In this document: positions 1-11,509 of the stretch, piece by piece | How the letters are laid out: every line of letters starts with the position of its first letter | Numbering within the stretch: position 1 is the stretch's first letter | Notes under the pieces: generated by a model | Told to the model about the DNA's origin: nothing | The model's input: the letters and a program-made list of their open reading frames with translations, nothing else | Database searches by the model: none | Position numbers and translations under genes: made by a program | Source of the DNA: Gari tellinella | Taxonomy: Eukaryota > Mollusca > Bivalvia > Cardiida > Psammobiidae | NCBI GenBank assembly: GCA_922989275.2 | Contig: OV277857.1 | Span: 46,105,083 to 46,169,082 of the forward strand | Length of the DNA: 64,000 bases | Direction: 5' to 3'

Positions 1-94
1 TTACGCCTATAATTTAGTCCACCATATATGAAAGTATAGGTCCATTATATACATTCTTTAATATGCAAACTAATACTTATTTCTACACCCTAGC

Positions 95-225
95 AGATGG
101 TAGTCTAAAGCAGGCTGACAGCAGAGCATAATGCGCTTTATAGCGCATGCGGCTTTGCTCTCAACCTGCATTTGAAGTAGTCACATGTTTTCAAAACTAG
201 AAAACAGACTATTAAGTACAATGTA
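95..225. repeat. A-family MITE remnant, hairpin core
   Basis: Imperfect inverted repeat with the A-family signature AAAGCAGGCTGA ... CAACCTGC around an altered TGCGCTTTATAGCGCA centre, followed by a decayed right flank. The TTAA-bounded ends seen in intact copies (4361-4605, 60826-61070) are not recognisable. Bases 1-94 hold nothing I can identify. Confidence 0.6.
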
Positions 226-350
226 ACGGGCTATAACTACATGTATATAATCCTATCAAGGACTGTCTGAACGGGCTCTATACTGTTTTCAAACAAAGCG
301 TATACGTATATACATGTAGATGGTGAAGGAGTTAAGAAGAATGCAGACAT

Positions 351-535
351 GGGGCCCATCTTCCGAAACTTAGTACACTCGTATAATGTAAGTCAAATTC
401 TGAAATTCTTTATAAGTATTTATTCTCCATCTAATCCTGTCTTGTGACATATGTTTGGAAACGTCTTGGAAACATGATCTAAACAGATGTCACAAGACAA
501 TATAAGATGGAGAAATCAAGATCTTTTAAGTTTTA
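351..535. mobile_element. K-family MITE, truncated
   Basis: It starts with GGGGCCCATCTTCCGAAAC, a decayed version of the GGGGCCCGTTTCATAAA end seen intact at 35285. It carries the same internal hairpin (CTCCATCT ... TCTTGTGACA ... TGTCACAAGA ... AGATGGAG). The right end is missing where the LINE tail at 536 begins. Confidence 0.65.
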
Positions 536-655
536 ACAGAACAGAACATATTTTATTCAGACTTGTACATAAGTACATCATCTTAAAACATAAGTAACAA
601 GAGGGCCTGAAGGCCCTGATATCGCTCACCTCTTGTACTGAAGCCTGATAGTTTT
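536..655 (-). mobile_element. 3' end of a non-LTR retrotransposon
   Basis: On the minus strand the sequence reads GGTGAGCGATATCAGGGCC, then a short GGGCCTTCAGGCCC hairpin, then GAATAAAATATG and a (TGTTC)n tail. A hairpin followed by a short simple-repeat tail is typical of LINE 3' ends. No coding part is attached, so this is a 5'-truncated insertion, placed against a truncated K element. A similar TGTTC-tailed end lies at about 31130-31190 on the plus strand. Confidence 0.6.
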
Positions 656-799
656 ACCTTTCTGTTTCACCCATTTTAATCTAAATCCATTCATATTGTA
701 GTATAGCATGTAAACAATTTTCGAATACAATCTCATAATTTTAGTATAGTAGAGTACATCAAGGGCTGATAACTAGAGCCAAAACAATACTGAAATGAA

Positions 800-1700
800 G
801 CCTTTTCTAGCATTTCAAAGTATATCAAGGACAGATAACTATTGCCACAACGATTAGATTTCAACAATACTTGCACCGCTTTGAGAACTTGTAGCTATAT
901 ACTTTGTGTGCAAGTATAATCAAAATCCATTGAAAACTGTAGTTGCAAGAGTGTTTATGCTGTTAGAAATGGCATTTTCAGCTATTCAAGGGCACACAAC
1001 TATTGACCTATTTCTCTGATTTCAACCATTATCACACTTATTCGAACTCTTATAGTAATATACAATCTGAGGAAGTTTGAAAAAGACTGGATAAAAATTG
1101 TGGGCGCTAGAGTGTAAAACATTTAAATATGGCATTTTCAGCAATTCAAAGGTAGATAACTCCTGATCTATTCGTCCGATTTCAACCATAATCGAACTCA
1201 TCTGAACTCTTATGGTAATATACAATCGAAGCAAAGTTTTAGACAGATTGGATAAAAGTTGTGGCCTCTAGAGTGTAAACACACTTAAATATGGCATTTT
1301 CAGCAATTCAAAGGTAAATAACTCCTGACCTATTAGTCCGATTTCAACCATAATCAAACTCATTCGAACTCTTATAGTAATATACAATCTGAGCAAGTCT
1401 GAGAAAGATTAAATAAATAGTGTGGCCTCTAGAGTGTAAACACTGTTAAATATGGCATTTTCAGCAATTCAAAGGTAGATAACTCCTGACTTATTAGTCC
1501 GATTTCAACCATAATCAAACTCATCCGAACTCTTATGGTAATATACAATCTGAGCAAATTTGAGAAAGATTGAATAAATATTGTGGCCTCTAGAGTGTAA
1601 ACACTAAAATTGTTGACGACGGACGACGGACGACGAACGACGGACGCCGGACATTCAAGGTTTGCAAAAGCTCACCCTGAGCTAGCTCAGGTGAGCTAAC
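800..1700. repeat. 161-bp tandem repeat with GACGGACG tail
   Basis: GGCATTTTCAGCAATTCAAAGG recurs at 971, 1131, 1293 and 1454, a period of 160-162 bp, with a more diverged unit before it. Each unit repeats a CCGATTTCAACC block and a TGTGGCCTCTAGAGTGTAAAC block. The array ends in GACGACGGACGACGGACG, followed by a CTCACCCTGAGC/GCTCAGGTGAG hairpin. A decayed copy of only the tail module lies at about 49690-49800. This looks like the internal array of a nonautonomous element rather than free satellite DNA. Confidence 0.7.
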
Positions 1701-1774
1701 AAAACCACATATTATGGCATATTAAATTCAAGTAATAACTATTGGTAATAACTGTCTTAGTTACAGTGGAGAAA

Positions 1775-1935
1775 TATAGGATCTGTCATGAGTCGATGTT
1801 TAAGACAAGCTGATCTCAAACGAGTATAGAATTGAAATGTTATTAAGCGAGCCTTGGCGTGCTTAATAACTTTTCTATTTTAGACGAGTTTGAGATCAAC
1901 ATGTCTTAAATATCGACGAGTGACAGATTCTTTTT
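1775..1935. repeat. S-family palindromic MITE
   Basis: Long inverted repeat: GATCTGTCATGAGTCGATG ... CATCGAC-like right arm ... GACAGATTC, with arms of about 65 bp meeting at AGCGAGCCTTGGCGTGCT. A second member with the same GCGAGCCTTGGCGAGC centre but unrelated arms is at 59197-59310. Bases 1936-2100 are unassigned. Confidence 0.6.
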
Positions 1936-2099
1936 CTCACATATCCAACGATTTAAAGCTATTTTTCAATGCAATAGGCATTTTTGGAACCCCGGTGACG
2001 TCAAAACGCCGTTATAAATAGTGACGTTAAAGTGACGTCATCAAAGTGATCTCACACATGTTGGAGATAAGGATATTCGTTATCGTTATTCGCTATAGA

Positions 2100-3048
2100 A
2101 AACAAGGGTAGTTATGTGAGAATACGTTATTCCTTCCCGTATAAACGCATACGAAACGCAAACGCGGTGCACTAAAATGTAGAAAATGGCAACTTTTCTA
2201 TGTTTCAACATATTCTTTTTAATATGAGTGGCAAACAGTTTAGAGCCTTATCAGACGCCGGGTTACCCGGCGTCTCATCTGGCCCCAAACTGTTTGAAAT
2301 GGAAATAATAGATATTTACTAGCGACCGTTTTTGATGTACGACGTTTCGTTTGACAGGCCCCAAGCGCACAGTTCATTGTACAAGGTACCCAGAGAAGAG
2401 TCAGAGTGCACTGTAAAGTACATTACTTATCTCCATTTAAACGCAAACGAAAAGCGTTTGCTATTAATTGTGAAAATACAATTAGAAAAATAACGATTTG
2501 TTTTAATCTGATTTGCAAACGGTTGGCTGCCTTGTCAGATGCCTGGTTACTCGGCATATCACCAGGCTCCAAGCTGTGTGCAATTGACATCTGTTATAAG
2601 CATTAACATGTTACTTTTTTGTTTATATCTTGGAAGCGGGCATTATATGTTGTAAAAGCTTGTATATTATATGCAATAAATATGTTTAAAAGGAAAAAGA
2701 CATAAAACGAGTTTATTGGGAAATAATGAATTAGTATCCACTGTATAGTATATGCATGAAGAAAAAATAAAATCGTCAATTAAAACCGTCCCATCATGTG
2801 AAAACGTTTAGTGCTGAAACAGATGTTTGTGGATGTGGTTTATGTTTTCCTCTATTACATTGTAGAATAAGTATTAATATTTCCAGTTTTAACGAAACTA
2901 GGCACTGGTGTAAAGCACTAAAATGTAGAAAATGACATGTTTATTTAAATGGAGGTTATTTATTTTTTCTATCAGAGGCGTTAATGTTTGGAACCTGATC
3001 AGATATGTCCCCAAACTGTTTGCAATGAGTATACAGTCGAAACACGAA
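2100..3048. repeat. Cluster of decayed C-family MITEs
   Basis: At least three diverged C copies are packed together (about 2115-2330, 2398-2610 and pieces in 2700-3045). They are recognised by GAATACGTTATTC, the AAACGCAAACGAAACGC stretch, ACTAAAATGTAGAAAATG, and hairpin cores around CAGACGCCGGGTTACCCGG. None keeps both ends. Confidence 0.6.
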
Positions 3049-3049
3049 A

Positions 3050-3280
3050 CAGTGGAGAATACGTTATTCTTTCCCGTTTAAACGCAAACGAAACGCAAAA
3101 ACGCATCGCAGTAAAGTGGAGAAAATGACAACTTTACGACAATTCTGTCTGTCTTTTTTAATCTGAGTAGCAAACAATTAGGTGCCTGATCAGACGCCGG
3201 GATACCCAAACTGTTTGCTTTTGAAATAACAGTTTTAGCGAAAACTCGTTTATTGGGAATGAATAACGTTTTCTCCACTG
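3050..3280 (-). mobile_element. C-family MITE, near complete
   Basis: Both ends are present (CAGTGGAGAATACG ... TTCTCCACTG). It lies in reverse orientation to the copy at 3365. It is shorter than the 246-bp copies, mainly because the hairpin core has lost bases at GGGATACCC. Confidence 0.75.
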
Positions 3281-3298
3281 TACTTCGAACTCTCTTAA

Positions 3299-3751
3299 CC
3301 TTTATCCTGCGGTGATGTCGTCTGCTTTGAAATTGTCGTCTGCAAACTTTGTTAAATTTAGATACAGTGGAGAATGTGTTATTCTTTCCCAATAAACGCG
3401 TTTACGCTAAAACTATTATTTGCAGTGCAAACAGTTTGGAGCCAGATCAGACGCCGGGTAAACCGGCGTCTGATCAGGCTCCAAACTGTTTGCCACCAAG
3501 ATAAACATGAAATATCAGAATTGTCCAAAAGTTGTTCTTTTGTACGTTTTAGCGCTTTGCGTTTGCGTACGTTTGCGTTTAAACGGGAAAGAATAACAGA
3601 TTCCCCACTGTATATACATTTTTTAAGTAAATAAACCCAAAGACATGTGTCAAACAGTTTGGATCCAGATCAGACGCCGCGTTACGCGGCGTCTGATCTG
3701 GATCTAAACTATTTGCAAAAAACAATACAATCGCGACCAGCAGGCAAAGGG
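3299..3751 (+). mobile_element. F-family MITE, TTAA target, interrupted by a C MITE
   Basis: Flanked by TTAA at 3295-3298 and 3752-3755; ends CCTTTATCCTGCGG ... GCAAAGGG. Removing the C element and its TA duplication (248 bp) leaves 205 bp, exactly the length of the uninterrupted sister at 35994-36198. The 66-bp hairpin core is at 3651-3716. TTAA targets are typical of piggyBac- and Kolobok-type transposases; which one moved F cannot be told from the sequence. Confidence 0.85.
3365..3610 (+). mobile_element. C-family MITE (246 bp), TA target, nested in F
   Basis: Ends CAGTGGAGAATGTG ... TTCCCCACTG are flanked by TA on each side (3363-3364 and 3611-3612). The sister F element shows the uninterrupted target. 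CAGT ends with a TA duplication fit pogo/Tc1-mariner-type mobilisation. The 66-bp hairpin core is at 3428-3493. Intact relatives are at 11264-11509 and 14628-14855. Confidence 0.88.
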
Positions 3752-3888
3752 TTAAATCGGCTTTACAGGTATTTTTCAGCGGAGCTGAATGGTATCTATT
3801 TAGACCAACATTTCAACCGATCATATTTGATCAGAAATTTAGAATTAAGAGCATCTGTTGTAACTGAATAGTCTGATTGGATAGTAGC

Positions 3889-4082
3889 TAGGGCTCCAGA
3901 TAAGGAAAGTATTTCAAAACTTAAAATCTTTAATTGTGTATTAAACCCTGTGGTGTCACTACTCATTTGAATTGTCTCTTCGAGACGATCGAAATGAGTG
4001 GTGACACCATAGGGTTTGGTACTGAAATGAGTGAGAAAATGTTAGATTCGTTCAGTTTACTCCCCTCTTATCTGGAGCCCTG
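3889..4082. mobile_element. E-family MITE
   Basis: Terminal inverted repeats GGGCTCCAGATAAG ... CTTATCTGGAGCCC enclose a hairpin, GGTGTCACTACTCATTT ... AAATGAGTGGTGACACC, centred on CTCTTCGAGACG. Other members are at 40053-40246 (inside an intron), about 15000-15125, and a fragment near 50830-50885. Confidence 0.8.
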
Positions 4083-4360
4083 AAACTGTAGCCAGTCTGG
4101 TCTATGCAATATAACAGTTTTACCAGATATGAAATGTGAGTGTAAAATTAAAAGACACAGGTTGAATGTTGCAATGTTTACTACTGAGCTGATGACATCA
4201 TGCTTCTATTTCAAGACATGATATCAGATGTGTTTTTATAGATAGACAGTGGTAGCTAGGCGTTTTGTTTAATAATGGTTTACTACCAATTTATTTTGAT
4301 TGTTAACTATACTGAAGCGAAAAAGGAACGCAGGGTAAACTTATTTGCAATATCTTTTAA

Positions 4361-4605
4361 CCCTTTACCTGATAGCATTGTTTCTAGTATTGAAAATATG
4401 TGACTACTTAAAGCAGGTTGAAAGTAAAGCAGAATGCGCCCTAAGGCGCATTCTGCTTTACTTACAGCCTGCTTTAAGCTATTAACTGCTAGGATAAGGA
4501 AAGTATTTAATATGACACATATTCATTACGGTATAATTTGGAACTATTTTCTTCAGCGGATGAATAAAATGAATGTGCTAAAAGTCGCTTCTATAAGGGA
4601 AAGGG
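4361..4605 (+). mobile_element. A-family MITE (245 bp), TTAA target
   Basis: Flanked by TTAA at 4357-4360 and 4606-4609; ends CCCTTTACCTG ... GGAAAGGG. The 72-bp hairpin core (4407-4478) reads CTTAAAGCAGGTTGAAAGT and meets at GCGCCCTAAGGCGC. It is nested inside the Tc1-like element and therefore younger than it. Confidence 0.88.
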
Positions 4606-4899
4606 TTAAACGCGTCGTTGAAAATCAATGAAATTCGGTCAAACAACTCTTTATATCACAGTGAACAGGGCCAAATCTCGAAAGTTACAAAAATGGAATT
4701 GCGTACCGCTCACTTCCAAGGAAAGCAAAAAAACACAAAAAGCTCATACGCACAAGGTTGTGATATTAAGTTGCACAGCTCTTCATACGATTGGATAGAC
4801 TTAATACAAACACACCATTTGCCAATATTTTTATTTCATTTGGGTGGAATTCGACAATAGTACGGCAGATAGTAGTTCAGAGGGGTCAGGGATTTACCA

Positions 4900-5490
4900 T
4901 ACTTATTCAAGATCAAAGGCAAATACAGATTGCCAGTCCTTTGATTTCAAACATTGCACTATCGAACGTCTTATTAGACGACAAAGGCAAACCGGACGGG
5001 TAGCCGGCAAACCTAGGTCTTGGCGTTCGTGCGTGACGTCATAACGTTAGGACAGGTTCTTACGTTACGCGCATTATCGCAATTGTCAGCTTACCGCCTC
5101 AGAACCTCCCTTGAGACAGTAGGCACTTATTGCCGTCTCATCCATGCTAAAACTGTAAAGATCTGATTACGAGAAGTTGGTTTGCGTGTTTGGCGCCCTT
5201 TCCGCTGCTCGTCGACAGCGGTGTATGGCTTGGATGATGCACATGCATCCAGAATGTTCATTTTGAGGCAGTGGAGGCAAGTTCTGTTTACTGACGAGTC
5301 CCAATTCTCCCTTATCGCGAAGATGGCCAACGTCGTGCATACCGACGTCGTAGGAGACGTTAAACCGCTTCCTACTACGCTTTCCCAGCTGAGAGCAGCC
5401 TGCTTGGAAGAGTGGACAAATATCCCATTGGAAAAGATAAAACCCATGTCTACGAGAATAAAGGCTGTGGAGAGAGCGAGTGGTATTGAC
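4900..5490 (+). pseudogene. Tc1-like transposase remnant with internal deletion
   Basis: Translated across frames, it gives Tc1 transposase landmarks in order: a GRVAGKPRSWR-like linker after the second helix-turn-helix, a degraded QDRFLRYAHYRN segment, then FTDESQFSL, which carries the first catalytic aspartate of the DD34E triad. From there it jumps to LRAACLEEWTNIP and the C-terminal SMRRR/AVERASG-like end. The second aspartate and the glutamate are deleted, and several stops and frameshifts separate the parts. The longest surviving open piece is 5182-5592. It cannot be active. The family call rests on recognised motifs. Confidence 0.7.
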
Positions 5491-6666
5491 AAGTCAATTC
5501 CCACAATCAATTTTGATTTCAGATTACAGGGGGTGACCTTCTATTCTATGCTATCATTCTTAAATCGTTTATCAGATATAAAACGTCCTTAGGCCGTTAA
5601 TTCAGTATCGATCATTCTTCATTCCTAACCAAAACTATTGAACATTCTACCCTGCATATTTCCCAGAATCATCTTCAAAGTTTACCCTGCGTTTCTTTTT
5701 CGCTTCAGTATATTTGTACAAATTTACCATACATTGATAGCAATATAATAAATGGCCTCAAGTGAGTTAAACACAATTGTGTTGTTTCATCATTTATTTA
5801 CAAGAGTGAGGTGTTTTAGAACTTGTACAGCAGACTGCTGTTCTGTTTTACTGTTTTGCATTTCTGTACATTTTATAGTTTTTTAGTCAGAGTTATGCCG
5901 TATCCTTGAAAGTGTATATTTTGCTTTTCAATCCAAGATATTAAAATTCTTTGAAAAAACCCAATTTCATACAATTTTGCAAACCCATCTACAGCATGAA
6001 TTCCACCACCCATTCCGCTGAATATCTTTATTAAAGATATTTCTTGTTATAGTTATACACAGGAAGCTACTGTAGATGTTTTGTTATTGTTTATTACCAA
6101 TTTGTTTTAATTGTTAACTATTTGTACACATTTACCCTACATGTATAGCAATAATTTATATAAATGGCCTCAGGTGAGTTAAACACAATTGTGTTGTTTC
6201 ATCATTATTTACAAGAGTGAAGTGTAAAGAATCTACAGCAGACTGTTGTATCTGTATGTTATAGCTTGTTTCAAGAAACTCTATGAATGAAGTTTGATAT
6301 ATAGAACAATAGATTAATGTGAGGATCTCCTACATGTACCAGTAGCTAGGATATGAGTTAAATCATTGTTTTGTTTTGCTTTTCTGTACATGACAATGTT
6401 GCATTTTAAATAAAAATTACTGTTTCCATTGTATACTTGTATTTTTTGCTTTCCAATCCAAGATATTACAATTCTTTGAGAACCTCAATTTCATTCAATT
6501 TTGCACACCCATCTATAGCATTAGTTCAACCACTCATTCCGCAGAATATCTTTTTTAAAGATATTTCTTTTTTTAAGTTGAAATACGTGTGCGAAGTGCG
6601 GGAAGTGTGTTAGAATGAATAATAACAAACAGTGCAAACAACAGTCTGCGTCTCTTTATTTGCATA

Positions 6667-6910
6667 TCCTTTAACTGATAGAAGCGCCTTCTAGCGCATT
6701 TAAATTATTCCTCCGCAAAAGAAAACAGTTCAAATTTATACAGTCATGAACATGTACAATAAGAAAATTTGTCTCTTTACTAGCACATAAAAGCTTAAAT
6801 CAGATTGAAAGTAAAGCAGAATGCTCCGTTAGGCGCATTCTGCTTTACTTTCATCCTGCTTTACGGGGTCACCTGTCTTCAAATATAGAAATAGGTTATG
6901 GGGTAAAGGG
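6667..6910 (-). mobile_element. A-family MITE
   Basis: The right end GGGTAAAGGG is followed by TTAA (6911-6914). The left end is decayed near 6667. The hairpin core at about 6795-6865 meets at GCTCCGTTAGGCGC. Confidence 0.75.
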
Positions 6911-6984
6911 TTAAGACAACTGTACTCTTCGTTCAGCGTTTCAATAGGATGTAATCATTTTACTAGAGTCTACATACATGTATA

Positions 6985-7190
6985 CAGTGGAAATTCGATA
7001 TCTCGAACTCGCTTAACTCGAACTTTCCGATAGCTCGACATATGAACTGCATTATTTCATGCTCGGTTAAGTCGAAAATACCCATATTTGGCTCAGCCAC
7101 GTTTAAACTTTGAAATACAGGTATGTTCGACAAAACCGACTTCGAGATATCGAAGTTCGACGGTAAGTCGCATTTTATCTCAAACTATAC
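6985..7190 (+). mobile_element. One end of a pogo/Tigger-like element
   Basis: TA followed by CAGTGGAAATTCGATATCTCG and repeated TCGAACTC/CTCGAAC words, the usual look of pogo/Tigger termini. No matching opposite end is visible nearby, so this is a truncated copy. Between it and 7850 I see only a short D-family fragment at about 7496-7530. Confidence 0.45.
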
Positions 7191-7850
7191 ACACTTTGAA
7201 CAGTGTGTGTAAAATCGCAATTCGAACAGTTAGCTGCTTATATAAATACCAATGTAGAAATGTTTCCTTGGAATAATGATAAAAATGCGACATATATGTA
7301 GATCTAGTAAAATGTTTATAAACTGTTGAAATCAAGTACATCTTGTAGAATTATTTTCTATCGAAACGTGATGTTGATCATGTTTACGTCTTCCACACAC
7401 GATATCATTAGATGGCCGGTTTCATGTAGCGCTTGTGGAATATCAACGTTGTGTCGGGGTCCAAAACCGATGCCAAATGATAAAGAACATTATAAGAAAC
7501 CACCATGAGCGTTCATGTAGGATAATAATGTATCCCCGACCTCCCCCACGATGTTCTGTTTTTTGTTTAACATTGTGTTTCCCTTGTACGTGCCATATTG
7601 GACATTTCATTAAAAATATACTAAATACAGTTCAAGGAAAACAATTTAAAGTAGGTCAATCTACACTAACTAAACAAGACCACAGAATCTAGCAAATTGT
7701 GCAGACTTTCCTAGAAGAGTTCGGCCGTCAGATGGTCATAGCATGCAAACAGCCAGCAAATAAAAGAAAAGGAAATATATTTACGTTAACCTTTTACCCA
7801 AGTGATACGCATTTTAACGTGTTAGATTTAATTCTGCACTAAAACAATTA

Positions 7851-8056
7851 CAGTAAAACCTCTCTATTACGACCACTAAGTTATGTTAATTATTAGGGTG
7901 TTTATGATAGGTGACCGCCTAAAGCATGGTGGCAGTGAAACAGAAAGCTCCTTTAGAAGCTTTCTGTTTCACTGTCACCTTGCTTTTAGCTGTCACCTGT
8001 CTATTATACTATCAAAAATACTTCGTTTTACTGGTCGTAATAGAGAGGTTTTACTG
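7851..8056 (+). mobile_element. B-family MITE (206 bp), diverged copy
   Basis: Ends CAGTAAAACCTCTC ... GAGAGGTTTTACTG, each flanked by TA. The internal hairpin meets at CTCCTTTAGAAGC. Same length as the near-identical copies at 23627 and 35586 but visibly older. Confidence 0.88.
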
Positions 8057-8084
8057 TATTTCCAATCTATATAGTCATGCAAAT

Positions 8085-8195
8085 CATTTTCTTTATCTAA
8101 TAGATGGTAGCTTAGAAATGGCTGAAAGTAAAGCAGAATTCTCCTTAAGGAGCATTCTGCTTTATTTTAGTCTACTTTAAACAGCAATTTTCAAT
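8085..8195. repeat. A-family MITE core remnant
   Basis: Hairpin GGCTGAAAGTAAAGCAGAA ... CTTAAGGAGCATTCTGCTTTA without TTAA-bounded ends. Confidence 0.6.
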
Positions 8196-8339
8196 GGTAT
8201 ATGTAATTCATCATACTATTCTGAAGGTTCTTGTGATTACTTAACTGGTAGGTACTTTTTGACAAAATGACTGTAATATTGGTGGCTACCAACTATTGGA
8301 GTATATGACAAAATACTCATTTTAAAACTTTGCACGAAT

Positions 8340-10270
8340 CACTTACAAACGGCAATGAAAACAACACCGAAGTGAATAATGATGATACTTCAGTACAAAA
8401 TGAAGCGTTAGATGCTGAATTTACAGGAGATGAAATAAAGTAAGCCGTTTTCTCTCTCAAAAAAAAATAAAAACCAGGTCACGATAAGCTTGTAGCTGAC
8501 ATTTTCAAAGATTCTATTGCTATTATTATGCTATACCTTAAAAGACCATATTATTGATAATTAAATGAAGGCATATTTCAAGATTCTTTGACTGAGGACA
8601 TTACCGCGCCAATTTTCAAGGGAGGTTCACAAGAAGCAAAGAATTTCCGTGGACTTACATTGAATAATATACTGTCGAAAATATATTTTTAGCTACTAGT
8701 AACACGCCTTATCAAATGGTCAGACAAGCACAAACTACTTATAGACAACCATTTTGGTTTCCAGAAAAATAAATCTACCAAAGATTGAATATTTAATATG
8801 CACTGATTGCAAAAACATTATCGAATAAAATATTATTATATGCAGTATTCCTGGGCTGCGAAAAGATGTTCGATAAAATTGATAAAATATACCAGACATA
8901 AAAAGAAACGTCCACATTTAAAAGTCTGTGCTTTTCAATTTACTTTTATTTAACATCTTTGCGAAAATTGGGAGCCACATGTATCAACTAGACAATTAAA
9001 ATTGTTATTTTAATACAGAAAAGGGTCTCTGCTTTAGTAAAAGAAAATTTAAGCGAACAATATGAAGTACTTATTTAGATCTAGTGCTATGAATTAAAGT
9101 ACTGTATATTATAGTAGACGTTTCTTTTTTTGTCTGGTATATTTTTGTGGCAGATATTAATTGCAACTTATCTAAGCTCCAAATTCATACGAGCAATTTA
9201 ATCAATGTATATTGTAGTTAAATCTGTTATTAAAAACAGTTCTGTGCTATCCGACCCGCTTACTTCAAATATAGGAGCTAAGAAAGGGGCCCGATAGCAG
9301 CATTTTATTTTTATTTTTTCTCAATGATATCCTAAATAGTATCAATTCTAACATCGATGGATTGTTGAATATGTCAGATATTCAGCTTTTCCTCTTATTC
9401 TTTGTCGACAACATTGCACATTTGCATACGATCCTAAATCACTACAGAGTATAATAAATGATAGAGAAACGTACAGCGAAAGATAGGGACTAAAACTTAA
9501 CGTTAAAAACCCACAAAATAATTGATTTGAAATAGGTAGACATACGTCTTATGATTTCTATTTATATAACACGAAAATAGTAAATGCTTTCAAATATCTA
9601 GGAGTTTTTCTCTTCAAAAACGAAAGTTGGAATCAAACTCAGAAAGGAATAGCCAAACACTCGTCGATTTCATTACACGATTTATTTACAATTTTTAACC
9701 AGTTAGAATTGCCAGTGAAGAATAAAATAAACTTATCTGTATTTGATACTCTTGTATCGTCAATCCTTAATTACTTACGCAGCGGAGATCTGGGGTCACC
9801 ATGCATCACCTTACGTAGAACAAATTCACTCAAAATTTTGTCACGAATACTTTGTGTAAAACTATCTACAAACCTCGTGGCATTATACGGAGAATTAGGA
9901 CAAATTCCTTTGTTAATACAGATAATTATTATCATGTTAAAATATTGGCGTAAAAAATAAATTCCTACAAACAATCATTATTATACAAAACATACAGTAC
10001 TTTAAAATCAGATATGGAACAAGGAAATAACTATAACGGAAACAACTGCGCAACGAAAATTAAGGTCATTTTAGAAACTTCAAATTTAGATTTTATCTCG
10101 TACAACCAAAATAACATACTAATTGACTTAGGAGCTATCAGTTATCAAATATTTAATCTATATAAACAAATCTGGTATGTTAAATTAAATAACTCAAGCC
10201 GTCTAGAAACCTTTGGTCTATTTAAACATGATCTTGAATTGAAAATTATCTCTCATTTATCCAGGTAAAG
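8340..10270 (+). pseudogene. Decayed non-LTR retrotransposon reverse transcriptase
   Basis: Frames must be switched repeatedly, but the order of blocks is that of a LINE reverse transcriptase. An AVFSLKK...GHD segment near 8440 is followed by APIFKGGSQEAKNFRGLTL near 8610, DNHFGFQKNKST near 8740, a CEKMFDKI block (counterpart of the catalytic D-x-A-F-D region) near 8855, a KKGAR block near 9285, FADN (a degraded F-A-D-D active site) near 9400, and FKYLGVFL near 9590. A C-terminal stretch stays open at 9709-9960. Many stops and frameshifts mean no function. The exact clade cannot be assigned by eye. Confidence 0.65.
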
Positions 10271-10689
10271 AAATTCCGAATGGCCTTGACAAGATTTAAA
10301 TATCATCTCATGATGTACAAACACAGAAAGAAATCAAAGATTCTGCAAGAAATGCACTTGTAAGTCATCAAATTGAAAATGAGTACAGATAAAAGTACAG
10401 ACAATTACGAACGAATTACTTACCACGATATTATATGGTCTACAATACAACAGTTTGAAAGCCTGATGTGCATAAACAACCAGAAACATTGTCAGCAATA
10501 TTTCAAAATACACCTAGGTTGCAAATCAAATAAGATACAGTAAAACTAAATGAATAACTGAAAAAACTAAAAAAACAACACAAACAAACAAACAAGACAA
10601 ACAAACAAACACATGTATACATCTAACGCAATACAGCAAACACAATAACTGGAAATAAATAAAATCATAAGCATTTGTATATTTTATAT

Positions 10690-10752
10690 ATAATGAATAA
10701 ATAAATAAATAAATAAATAGATAAATAAATAAATAAATAAATAAATAAATAG
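10690..10752. repeat. (AAAT)n microsatellite
   Basis: About fifteen AAAT/AATA units with one interrupting G. Bases 10270-10690 show no recognisable gene. Confidence 0.9.
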
Positions 10753-10980
10753 GATAAAACGGAAGAAGAAATGACATCATCGAAGTGAATTAGGTAAAAC
10801 AGGGCTGCCATTTCTGATTTTTCCAAAATCTTCGGCTTTTTATCCTAGCAGAGAGCTTAAAGCAAGCAGCTTAAATCATGTGAAAAGTAAAATCTGTTCT
10901 AAGTAATCGCGCTTGAAAATAGAAAAGTTGACAACCTAGTATTTCTTAAGATCAACTTACGGCAGCCTGGGTAAAGTTAA

Positions 10981-11209
10981 ACTTTTACCCAGTAGCCTGT
11001 TTCCAGTTTTGAAGACATGCGACAAAAAAAAGCAAGTTGAAAGTAATGTAGAATGTGCCTTCAGGAGCATTTTTTATTTACTTTCAGACTGCTTTAAGCA
11101 ACACTCTTCTAACATTAAGAATGTGTTTCTGAAGGTGCACATTCATTATTAAAATTGGAACTAATTTGAAGAAATAAGTTAAAGGCGTGAAAGGGTATGG
11201 AGTAATAGG
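10981..11209 (+). mobile_element. A-family MITE, diverged
   Basis: TTAA at 10977-10980 and 11210-11213; core at about 11030-11100 with CTTCAGGAGCAT at the apex. 229 bp. Confidence 0.75.
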
Positions 11210-11263
11210 TTAAAGCCGATGATTCCATGGCAGTGAAGGGGTAACGTTAGTGGTCGGTTGATA

Positions 11264-11509
11264 CAGAGGAGAATCTGTTATTCTTTCCCAATAAACGCGT
11301 TTACGCTAAAACTATTATTTGCAGCGCAAACAGTGTGGAGCCAGATCAGACGCCGGGTAACCCGGCGTCTGATCAGGCTGCAAACTGTTTGCCACCAAGA
11401 TAAACAAGAATTATCAGAATTGTCCAAAAGTTGTTCTTTTCTACGTTTTAGTGCTTTGCGTTTGCGTACGTTTGCGTTTAAACGGGAAAGAATAACAGAT
11501 TCTCCACTG
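11264..11509 (+). mobile_element. C-family MITE (246 bp)
   Basis: Ends CAGAGGAGAATCTG ... GATTCTCCACTG, TA on both sides. The hairpin core begins GCAAACAGTGTGGAGCCAG. Very close to the copy at 14628. Confidence 0.88.

Larger units (their letters stand above)
4310..5710 (+). mobile_element. Tc1-like DNA transposon, decayed (1401 bp)
   Basis: Terminal inverted repeats TACTGAAGCGAAAAAG ... CTTTTTCGCTTCAGTA, extending to CGCAGGGTAAACTT, are flanked by TA at 4308-4309 and 5711-5712. The duplicated segment about 400 bp further on shows the empty site with a single TA, so the borders are secure. It contains an A-family MITE (4361-4605) and a broken transposase (about 4900-5490). Confidence 0.85.
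4200..6580. repeat. Tandem duplication, first unit interrupted by a Tc1-like element
   Basis: Two diverged direct copies of a roughly 450-bp non-coding segment. Markers in both are TTACTACCAATTT/TTATTACCAATTT, GAGTTAAACACAATTGTG (5767 and 6178) and CAATCCAAGATATTA (5931 and 6456). The first copy is split by the transposon at 4310-5710; the second, crossing about 6125, is unsplit. No gene is seen in either copy. Confidence 0.75.

Noticed and set aside
2406..2606. Small frames over C-family MITEs (also 3374-3634, 11258-11530, 14670-14879)
   Set aside because: The same peptide appears in every C copy because it is MITE sequence. It crosses the hairpin and terminal repeat and has no start conservation.
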